Assembly: GCA_020852515.1 (NCBI GenBank)
Contig: JADZAS010000030.1
Location: 1 to 64,000, forward strand
Origin: Phycisphaerales bacterium
Lineage (GTDB): Bacteria > Planctomycetota > Phycisphaerae > Phycisphaerales > UBA5793
DNA length: 64,000 nucleotides
Direction of reading: 5' to 3'
The notes beneath the pieces are model-generated. The model did not search any database. It saw nothing but the letters and a program-made list of their open reading frames with translations, and was not told the origin of the DNA. A program made the translations under genes and the position numbers. Positions 1 to 7,054 of this stretch are shown piece after piece (within the stretch, counting starts at the first letter, position 1; every line of letters begins with the position of its first letter).

Positions 1-1
1 C

Positions 2-274
2 TCCGACGCCGCGTTCACGATCATCAACGCCACGCCCAGTGTCAACCAGTACATCGTCTACAGCCTGCGCGGGCTCGGCTCGACGTTTGTGCCGCAACTC
101 AACGTCACGCTCGATCTCGCCCAGCCGGCGCTGCTCACATCCGGCCGGGCCGACGCGCAGGGCATGCTGCAAAAGAGCGTCCACGTCCCGCCCGCCGCTG
201 CCGGCCGCACCGTGTGGTTCCAGGGGGCCGAGGCGAATCGAACGACTGGAGTGATTAGCGAGGTCGTGCGCTGA
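2..274 (+). CDS. C-terminal end of a secreted module-bearing protein (partial)
   Basis: An open frame enters from the left edge and ends in TGA. It encodes about 90 residues that are nearly the same as the last 90 residues of the next gene, starting SDAAFTIINATPS and ending TTGVISEVVR. This is the C-terminal module found on several secreted proteins of the window. Since the module is always terminal here, the missing upstream part is probably another HAF-type or propeller-type secreted protein. The DNA matches 1389-1662 with 17 mismatches by my count, so the two genes are tandem paralogues of recent origin or share a converted 3' end. The body of this protein lies outside the window. Confidence 0.8.
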   Translation, partial: SDAAFTIINATPSVNQYIVYSLRGLGSTFVPQLNVTLDLAQPALLTSGRADAQGMLQKSVHVPPAAAGRTVWFQGAEANRTTGVISEVVR

Positions 275-351
275 ATGCATGACGGGTGCTGGAGTGGACC
301 CTCGCTCGCATGGACGCAAACTACATGATGAACTCTCTGAAGGAGAATGTC

Positions 352-1662
352 GTGCAACGCCTTTTCACAGCCCAGTGGCTTCTCGGTCTCGCTGCGTGGG
401 GTTCGATCGCCTCGGCCGCGCCGCCATCCTACGAAGTGCAGTTCCTCGGCGCGAGGTACACGGCCACCGCGATCAATGAATCCGGCTCCGTTGTCGGCAA
501 CCTGGACGTAGATGGCACGCGGCTGCGCGCTGCAGTTTCACACAACGGCCTCCCCTTCGAACTTCTGCCCCTGCCACCGGGCATGGAGACCTCGCGCGCC
601 CACGACATCAATGACCAGGGCGTGGTCGTCGGCGCCGTGTGTCCCAACCAGTACGTGATCACTCAGCCGCTCGCCGCGCTTTGGAGACCCGTTGGCAACT
701 CCTACGAAGTGGAGCTGCTCGGAGTGCTTGAGGGTGATTCGTACAGCAGCGCCTATGCCATCAACACGCAGGGCGATGTCGTTGGCGGCTCGGGCTTCTT
801 TGGATGGAGCCTGACTCACCCCGTTCTGTTCACGGACACCGGTCCGATGCGACTGCCGCACATCGGCGCCGCCACCGACGTGAACGACCGCCGCCACGTC
901 GTGTCCGGCCCGCAACTGCTCGATCTGAACACCATGAACGTCCAGACCTTCCCTCTTCCGCCCGGCAACTGGCAGGGCTTCGTCAGTGCGGCCCTCAACA
1001 ACAACGACGATTTTGCAGGCTACGTCGCCGGTTACTCCGGGTGCAGCACGTTCCCCGTTCGCTACCGCCAGAGCGCGGGCTGGGACTTCCTCGGAGGATG
1101 CGCCACGACGACCAGCGCCACCGCCATCAACGATCGCGGCGACACGCTCTTCTACTACTACTTCACGTCCTCGGGCGTTTACCTGCAGGGTGAAGGGTCT
1201 TTCAGCATCGGCGAACTTATCGACCCGTCACAGGGACCATGGCTCGTCGAATGGTTCGGCGCCAATGACATCAACGAATCCCGGCAGATCATCGCCTACG
1301 CGCTCAATCTCTCGACCAACGAGCGCGGCGCCGTGCTGCTCAGCCCCATCGATCTCTACTCCCTCACCGTAACCAACCTCATCGGCGGCTCCGACGCCAC
1401 GTTCACGATCGTCAACGCCACGCCCAGTGTCAACCAGTACATCGTCTACAGCCTGCGCGGGCTCGGCTCGACGTTTGTGCCGCAACTCAACGTCACGCTC
1501 GATCTCGCCCAGCCGACGCTGCTGACCTCCGGCCGGGCCGACGCGCAGGGCGTGCTGCAAAAGAGCGTCCACGTCCCGCCCGCCGCCACCGGCCGCACCG
1601 TGTGGTTCCAGGGGGCCGAAATGAATCGCACGACAGGAGTCATCAGCGACATCGTGCGCTGA
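352..1662 (+). CDS. Secreted HAF-repeat protein with C-terminal module
   Basis: A predicted exported protein of 436 residues. I chose the GTG at 352 because AAGGAG lies six bases upstream and the product then begins directly with a signal peptide (hydrophobic LLGLAAWGSIASA, cleavage near AAPP). A longer frame reaches back to 286 without a ribosome site. The body contains at least six copies of a repeat of the form A-x-D/A-I-N-x-x-G-x-V-V-G (for example AINESGSVVG, DINDQGVVVG, AINTQGDVVG), which matches the HAF repeat family of extracellular proteins, probably beta-propeller blades. The last 95 residues are the shared terminal module. Substrate or partner is not visible. It probably acts at or outside the cell surface. 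Confidence 0.85.
   Translation: MQRLFTAQWLLGLAAWGSIASAAPPSYEVQFLGARYTATAINESGSVVGNLDVDGTRLRAAVSHNGLPFELLPLPPGMETSRAHDINDQGVVVGAVCPNQYVITQPLAALWRPVGNSYEVELLGVLEGDSYSSAYAINTQGDVVGGSGFFGWSLTHPVLFTDTGPMRLPHIGAATDVNDRRHVVSGPQLLDLNTMNVQTFPLPPGNWQGFVSAALNNNDDFAGYVAGYSGCSTFPVRYRQSAGWDFLGGCATTTSATAINDRGDTLFYYYFTSSGVYLQGEGSFSIGELIDPSQGPWLVEWFGANDINESRQIIAYALNLSTNERGAVLLSPIDLYSLTVTNLIGGSDATFTIVNATPSVNQYIVYSLRGLGSTFVPQLNVTLDLAQPTLLTSGRADAQGVLQKSVHVPPAATGRTVWFQGAEMNRTTGVISDIVR
1389..1662 (+). repeat. Direct repeat copy of 1-274 (3' ends of tandem genes)
   Basis: This 274-base stretch aligns without gaps to bases 1-274, including the stop codon, with 17 mismatches by my count (about 94 percent). Mismatches cluster in the last 60 bases. 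It encodes the C-terminal module of both proteins. Confidence 0.9.
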
Positions 1663-1748
1663 CAGTGTCGTCGCCCTTGAGCAATTTGTTCAGCCGTGCT
1701 CGGAGATTCTCGCAGAAAATGCGATCTGCACTTCAGGAGGGAATGGTG

Positions 1749-4433
1749 ATGATCCGAACGACGCGCGCGAGTCGAGTCATGAGGCTCCCATTGATCCGCG
1801 AAACCGCGGCACTTGTCCTGATTGCCTTCGCAACGGGCGCTCTCCGCGCGCAGGACCTCGGCCCATTGCGGTTCATGCCCGGCGATGACGCGGTCGCCCC
1901 GTCGATCGGACCGGTGCGCCAGCTGGCGATCGCCGCGGGCGGGCCCGGGTTTCTTGCCGTCTGGTCGGACAATCGAACCGTCATCAGCGGTCAGACCAAC
2001 GCGCCGGGCGACCCGAACGCGGGCAACATGGAGGACATCTACGGCCAACTTCTCGATGAAACGGGCGCACCGATCGGGCCGCCGGTCATCGTCGCCAACG
2101 TGGGCCGCAACCAGCGCGACCCGCGCCTGGCGTGGAACGGGCAGAACTGGCTCGTGGCCTTCGAAAGCGAAGACCCCGACTGGTACTTCGACGACCAAGT
2201 GCTCGCGGTGCGCGTGTCGCCGACGGGTGAGGCGCTCGATGCCGAGCCGATCTTCCTCTTCGGCATGGAAGACAACCAGGGCGCCTACGACCCCGCGGTC
2301 GCCAGCGACGGCCAGAACTGGCTCGTGGTTTGCGACCAGTGGGTCGGTGGCCAGCGGACGGTGCGCGCCAGGCGCGTGGCGCCGGACGGCACGGTCATCG
2401 ACGCCCAGCCGCGCAACATCCAACAGTCCAGCAGTCTGCAGTATCCGGTCGTCGATTTTGCCGGCGGCGTGTATCTGCTCGCGGCGAACAGTTACAGCCA
2501 GAACCAGTTCTATGTCCGGACATTTGACCCGAACCTCAATCCACTGACGAGTCTGACGAGCGTCGGTCCAGCCACGCCGTACCAGCACGTCGCCCTGGCG
2601 AGCAACGGATCGCGCTTCCTGGCCATCGGCGACCGCGCGCATCGCATCGAACCCAACGGCGCAAACCTCGATCCGAGCGGCATCGCGCTGGGCGGGAGCG
2701 AGACCGCGAGCTGGATCGGCAGCGCCTGGACGGGGACGCACTGGATCGCCTCGATGCGCACCTTCTCCGGCCAGGTGTACTACGACGTCAAAGCGCAGCG
2801 CATTTCCAACAGCGGCGCGCTGCTCGACCCGCAGCCGCGCCTCGTCGAAACCGCACCGCAGGGGCTCGACAACTTCGAAGCGCCCACGGGCGTTGCCGGA
2901 GCGGGAAACGGCGATGCCGCAGTCGCCTTCATCCGGCGCAATCTCCCGATGAATCACTCCGACGTGCGCGCTGCGCGCATCGACGCCGGCGGAAACGCCG
3001 ATCCGGCGCAGGACATCTCCATCGGCCTGCCGCGGCAGTCGTACACCCGCCTGTCAGAAGGTGATGAGTCGATCCTCGCCGTGTACGTCAGCGAGACATC
3101 CGGCTCGACGCGCATCCTGTCGCAGCGGATGTCGCCGGATGGCGACCCGATCGATGCGGAGCCCAACGTCATTGTCGAAATCAATGAAGAGGGCCCCAAT
3201 CCGCTCTTCACACCCAGCGTGGAGTGGAACGGCAGCACCTGGCTGGTCGTCTGGCGGGCGCGCGACGGCGGCGTGGTCGGCGTGCGCGTCTCACCCGACA
3301 ATGTGGTGCTCGACCCCGTGCCGCTGCGGATCACCCCCGGGGCGCCCGGGGGCGAGGGTTACGCCGCCGGCGCCGTCGCGGCGGCAGGCGACACGTTTGT
3401 CGTCGGCATCTTCCACACCATCAACTTCCACGAGCCGGTGCGCTACGCCGAATTCGTTCGTGTCAGCGCGGCAGGCGATGTGCTCGATCCCCTGCCGGTA
3501 TTCGTTGCCGGCGGCTTTTCGAGCGAAATGACCGGCGAAGCATTCGCGGCCGACGGCTTCCTGGCGTGGGCGCAATACGGCTCGCACGATTCGAGCGCAT
3601 CGTATATCCAGGGCGTGATCGTGCACGCCGACGGTTCCACTTCCGGCTCGCTCAGTATCGGAGCCACGGGCATGGAGCCGGACATTGCACCCGCCGGCGA
3701 CCGGGCGCTCGTCGTCTGGCAGGACGACACGACCATCCATCAGGATGACATCAAGGGCCGGTTCATCGCGCCTGGCGGATCGTTCCTCGGCGGCGAATTC
3801 ACCATCAGCGGCGCCGCGCACCCGCAGATGACGCCCGCTGCCGCGTTCGACGGATCGAACTTCGTCGTCGCCTGGACCGACTTCCGTCACCAGGTCGGCC
3901 AGGTGGATCAGTTGCGCGGCGACATCATCATGGCGCGCGTGGACGCAGATGGCACGGTGCTTGATCCCAGCGGCGTGCAGGTGACGGAGGGTCCGTTGCC
4001 GGAAACGCTGCCCGACGTCGCCAGCGCCGCTAGCCCGGCGATCATCGCCTTCAGTATGCTGCACGGGGAAGAGCGGCCCGAGATTCAGCGCTTCGGATAT
4101 CGCATCCTCGGCGGAGCCGGCGGCGGACCCGTGCTCACCATGGGCGGAACCTGCCCGGGCTCGATGCAGATCGGCGTCACCGGCGCGACGCCCGGCGGCA
4201 ACGTCGCCCTGCTGCACGCCACCGGCACGGGATCGGTTCGCATTCCGAACGGTAACCCGTGCGCTGGAACCACTCTGGGGTTGAACTCGACGGCCCAGCT
4301 CTACCGCGTGGTGCGCGCCGATGGGAACGGTTCGCTTTCACTCGATCTGCAGGTCCCGGCGCAGGCCTGCGGCCGCTACGTTCAGGCGCTGGATGCGGCC
4401 AGTTGCGCCACGAGCAATGTGGCTCGGTTGTGA
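1749..4433 (+). CDS. Large secreted propeller-like repeat protein with C-terminal module
   Basis: An 894-residue exported protein. AGGAGG at 1735-1740 is spaced eight bases from the ATG at 1749, so I prefer this over the nearby ATG at 1743 and over the much longer frame from 1602, which would overlap the previous gene. A signal peptide (LVLIAFATGALRAQ) follows. The body repeats blocks such as NGQNWLVAF, DGQNWLVV, NGSTWLVVW and DGSNFVVAWTD, each followed by R-V-x(2-3)-G-x-x-L-D-P, a pattern typical of propeller-like extracellular proteins of planctomycetes and myxobacteria. The final 100 residues are the shared module (TCPGSMQIGVTGATPGG to CATSNVARL). Function is unknown; a surface or matrix role is an inference. 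Confidence 0.85.
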   Translation: MIRTTRASRVMRLPLIRETAALVLIAFATGALRAQDLGPLRFMPGDDAVAPSIGPVRQLAIAAGGPGFLAVWSDNRTVISGQTNAPGDPNAGNMEDIYGQLLDETGAPIGPPVIVANVGRNQRDPRLAWNGQNWLVAFESEDPDWYFDDQVLAVRVSPTGEALDAEPIFLFGMEDNQGAYDPAVASDGQNWLVVCDQWVGGQRTVRARRVAPDGTVIDAQPRNIQQSSSLQYPVVDFAGGVYLLAANSYSQNQFYVRTFDPNLNPLTSLTSVGPATPYQHVALASNGSRFLAIGDRAHRIEPNGANLDPSGIALGGSETASWIGSAWTGTHWIASMRTFSGQVYYDVKAQRISNSGALLDPQPRLVETAPQGLDNFEAPTGVAGAGNGDAAVAFIRRNLPMNHSDVRAARIDAGGNADPAQDISIGLPRQSYTRLSEGDESILAVYVSETSGSTRILSQRMSPDGDPIDAEPNVIVEINEEGPNPLFTPSVEWNGSTWLVVWRARDGGVVGVRVSPDNVVLDPVPLRITPGAPGGEGYAAGAVAAAGDTFVVGIFHTINFHEPVRYAEFVRVSAAGDVLDPLPVFVAGGFSSEMTGEAFAADGFLAWAQYGSHDSSASYIQGVIVHADGSTSGSLSIGATGMEPDIAPAGDRALVVWQDDTTIHQDDIKGRFIAPGGSFLGGEFTISGAAHPQMTPAAAFDGSNFVVAWTDFRHQVGQVDQLRGDIIMARVDADGTVLDPSGVQVTEGPLPETLPDVASAASPAIIAFSMLHGEERPEIQRFGYRILGGAGGGPVLTMGGTCPGSMQIGVTGATPGGNVALLHATGTGSVRIPNGNPCAGTTLGLNSTAQLYRVVRADGNGSLSLDLQVPAQACGRYVQALDAASCATSNVARL

Positions 4434-4542
4434 GCAAGCCAATACAGGGCGAGATACCTGATCCACTGATGTGCTGATGGAAGAAAAATCCTGTCCCGGA
4501 GCGGATACCGCGGTGGGCAGAAGCCCGGAAAGTAAGTGCAAC

Positions 4543-6828
4543 ATGAATCGCACCGCCTGCGCTTCAATCGTGCTTGGTTTCGTGTTCGGTCTCGCCGCGC
4601 CGGTTCAGGCGCAGAATCCCGAGTGGAGAGTCCTCCGTCCCAGCAACAGCGGCATTCCCGGCGAGGAAATGCAGTGCATCCGCCTCGCGCCTGATCACGC
4701 GCTCTGGGTCGGCGCGCGCTGGCCGTTCTGGGGAGAAGGCGGCGTCGGCGTGCTGGACCAGCCGACTGAAGTGTGGACCACGTATTCAAACGTCGACACT
4801 CCCGTCCCCGGCGAATACATCCGCGACATCGAATTCGCCGCGAACGGCGCGGTGTGGATGGCTTCGGAGGGGGGCCTCGTGCGCAAACAGGGTGAGTCGT
4901 GGACCGTCTACAACACGTCCAACTCACCCCTGCTGCACAATGATGTGCGCAGCATCGCCCTCGACAGCCGCGGTCACGTCTGGCTCAACAACAGCAACGT
5001 CCAGAATCAGAACGCCGCACTCTTCGAGTTCGATCCCGTGAACAACACCTGGCGCAAGTTCGCGGTGCCGACCGAACTGCCCTGGCCCGATCCATGGAGA
5101 TCGCTCTCATCCGTCTTCGTGGACAGTCGCGACCGGGTCTGGGTCGGTAACGCCACGCTGACGGGAGCCGCGATGTACGACGGCCAGAGTTGGCGGTTGC
5201 TTGGGTCGAATCTCACCAGCTTCAAGCGATTCGCGGAAGACCTCAACGGCAATATCTGGCTGCTCTCCGGCGGGCTCGGATACTCCTTCTACAAGTATGA
5301 CGGCCAGAACTTCACCGAGTACAGCGCCGCCAACACCCCGTTCGTCAACACCACCATTACCTGCTTTGGCGTCGATGACGACGGGTGGTTCTACGTCGGC
5401 AACTGGGCCGGGCAGGTCATCCGCACCAGCAACTCCGGCGGAAACTGGCAGTCCTTCCTCAGCGGCCTGAACATCATCTTCAATCTCGAACCCGATCCGG
5501 CCAGCACCGGCCTCTGGGTACAGACGATCGGCGCCGTGGGACACTTCCGCAACGACGGCTCATGGGTGCGCGATTACAACTCCTACAACACCGGAATGCC
5601 GGACTTCTGGGTCGATCGATTCAACCTCGATCCGCAGGGCAATCTCTGGCTCGCGACGGGTGAAGCGGGCCTGTCGCGCTTCGACGGGCAGCACTGGCGC
5701 AACTGGGGCGCGCACAACGCCGGCTCAGAGCCGTATCCGTTTGCCGGGAACGAGCCGATGGGCGCGTTCCATATGGATCGCAATGGCGTCGGCTGGATGG
5801 GCGGTAACGGCATCGCCCGATGGATTCCTGAGACCGGTCAGTTCACGGGCTTCTGGAACTGGCAGAACAACCCCGGTATGGGGGTCAGCCAGTGGCAGTT
5901 CTTCGCCCAGGACATGAACGGGACACTCTTCTCGGCTGAGGAATACGGCGCGATCTACCGCTTCAGCGGCAGCATGTGGGTGCGCGAACCCGTGCAGGCC
6001 TACGCCGTGCTGGGCCTTCCGGGCATGCAGGCGGACTCGCGCGGCAACGTCTGGATCGCCGCGTGGTTCGACATTCACAAGTGGAACGGCTCGGTGTGGG
6101 CGCAGATCACGCTGCCGTATCGAGACTACTTCTTCGACCTCGGCGGCATTAACGACATGGCCATCGGCCCCGATGACGTGCTCTGGTTCGCCACTCCGCA
6201 GGGAATCGTGCGCTTCGACGGAGTGAACTTCACGCTCTACCGGTCTGAAACGCTGCCGCTGCCGGCCCGTTCGGTGTCGAGCATCGACATCCGCAGCGAC
6301 GGCGTCATGGGCATCGCCGCGGCCGACGATGCCAACGCATCGGGGATCGCCATCGTGCGCGGCGACATTTCCGACCCGGCGAACTGGGAAGTGCATCGCT
6401 ACGGGCAGTCACCTCAGCCGCACTGGCAGATCACTCAATCCACTTTCGATGCCGATGGCACGTACTGGGTTAGCGCGCTGAGCATGGGGATGTTTGGCCT
6501 GATCGTCGATCCCGTTTCCGCCCCGCAATTGAGTCTGACGGGTTCGTGCCCGGGCCCGATGCAGATCGGCGTCACCGGCGCAACGCCCGGCGGCAACGTC
6601 GCCCTGCTGCACGCCACCGGCACGGGATCGGTCCGCATTCCGAACGGCAACCCGTGCGCTGGAACCACCCTGGGGCTGAACTCGACGGCGCAGCTCTACC
6701 GTGTCATCCGCGCAGACGCCGGCGGCGGATTCCTGATCAATTTGAACGTGCCGCCGGGGGCGTGCGGCAGGTTCGTGCAGGGCCTTGACGCCTCAACCTG
6801 CACGACGACCAACGTCGAACCGCTCTGA
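4543..6828 (+). CDS. Secreted beta-propeller protein of two-component-regulator type with C-terminal module
   Basis: A 761-residue exported protein. The ATG at 4543 puts a clean signal peptide at the N-terminus (SIVLGFVFGLAAPVQAQ); an in-frame ATG at 4471 would add a hydrophilic leader ahead of it and is less likely. The chain carries many blades of the form G-x-x/L-W-x-A/G followed by G-x-x-x-F/Y-D-G-x-x-W/F (for example GAVWMASEGGLVR, GNLWLATGEAGLSRFDG, DVLWFATPQGIVRFDG), as in Reg_prop propellers, but no kinase or DNA-binding domain is attached. The last 95 residues are the shared module. The 3' DNA is almost identical to that of the gene before it. It is probably extracellular; ligand unknown. 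Confidence 0.85.
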   Translation: MNRTACASIVLGFVFGLAAPVQAQNPEWRVLRPSNSGIPGEEMQCIRLAPDHALWVGARWPFWGEGGVGVLDQPTEVWTTYSNVDTPVPGEYIRDIEFAANGAVWMASEGGLVRKQGESWTVYNTSNSPLLHNDVRSIALDSRGHVWLNNSNVQNQNAALFEFDPVNNTWRKFAVPTELPWPDPWRSLSSVFVDSRDRVWVGNATLTGAAMYDGQSWRLLGSNLTSFKRFAEDLNGNIWLLSGGLGYSFYKYDGQNFTEYSAANTPFVNTTITCFGVDDDGWFYVGNWAGQVIRTSNSGGNWQSFLSGLNIIFNLEPDPASTGLWVQTIGAVGHFRNDGSWVRDYNSYNTGMPDFWVDRFNLDPQGNLWLATGEAGLSRFDGQHWRNWGAHNAGSEPYPFAGNEPMGAFHMDRNGVGWMGGNGIARWIPETGQFTGFWNWQNNPGMGVSQWQFFAQDMNGTLFSAEEYGAIYRFSGSMWVREPVQAYAVLGLPGMQADSRGNVWIAAWFDIHKWNGSVWAQITLPYRDYFFDLGGINDMAIGPDDVLWFATPQGIVRFDGVNFTLYRSETLPLPARSVSSIDIRSDGVMGIAAADDANASGIAIVRGDISDPANWEVHRYGQSPQPHWQITQSTFDADGTYWVSALSMGMFGLIVDPVSAPQLSLTGSCPGPMQIGVTGATPGGNVALLHATGTGSVRIPNGNPCAGTTLGLNSTAQLYRVIRADAGGGFLINLNVPPGACGRFVQGLDASTCTTTNVEPL

Positions 6829-6862
6829 TGCCGCATCGTGCGGGGGGGGCACGCACCGGCTG

Positions 6863-6895
6863 GCCGCGGTGAGGGAGGAGCTTCCTCGCCGCGGC
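6863..6895 (+). terminator. GC-rich hairpin after the propeller genes
   Basis: GCCGCGGTGAG at 6863-6873 pairs with CTCGCCGCGGC at 6885-6895 with one G-T wobble. There is no clear run of T after it, so it is a terminator candidate only. The 226-base gap between genes holds this hairpin and a second one at 6920. Confidence 0.4.
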
Positions 6896-6919
6896 TTATC
6901 ACACCCGCAACTTTAACGC

Positions 6920-6944
6920 ACCGCTCATTCGAGTTATGAGCGGT
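6920..6944. other. Perfect 9-bp inverted repeat upstream of the coiled-coil gene
   Basis: ACCGCTCAT and ATGAGCGGT are separated by seven bases (TCGAGTT). It lies 110 bases before the next start codon. It may be an operator or the end of an RNA; nothing in the sequence decides between these. Confidence 0.5.
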
Positions 6945-7054
6945 CTCGCTCAACACGCGCTGCCCAACGTCCGACATGGATCAAGCGCGCCCGGCATCGG
7001 CTGGGCTGGATGGATGGATTCCATGTGGAATGTCTCGATAACGGGAGGTCAGCG

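Noticed and set aside
1446-2957. A 503-codon minus-strand frame across two secreted-protein genes
   Set aside because: It crosses the intergenic region and both coding 3'/5' parts; the plus strand has ribosome sites and signal peptides.
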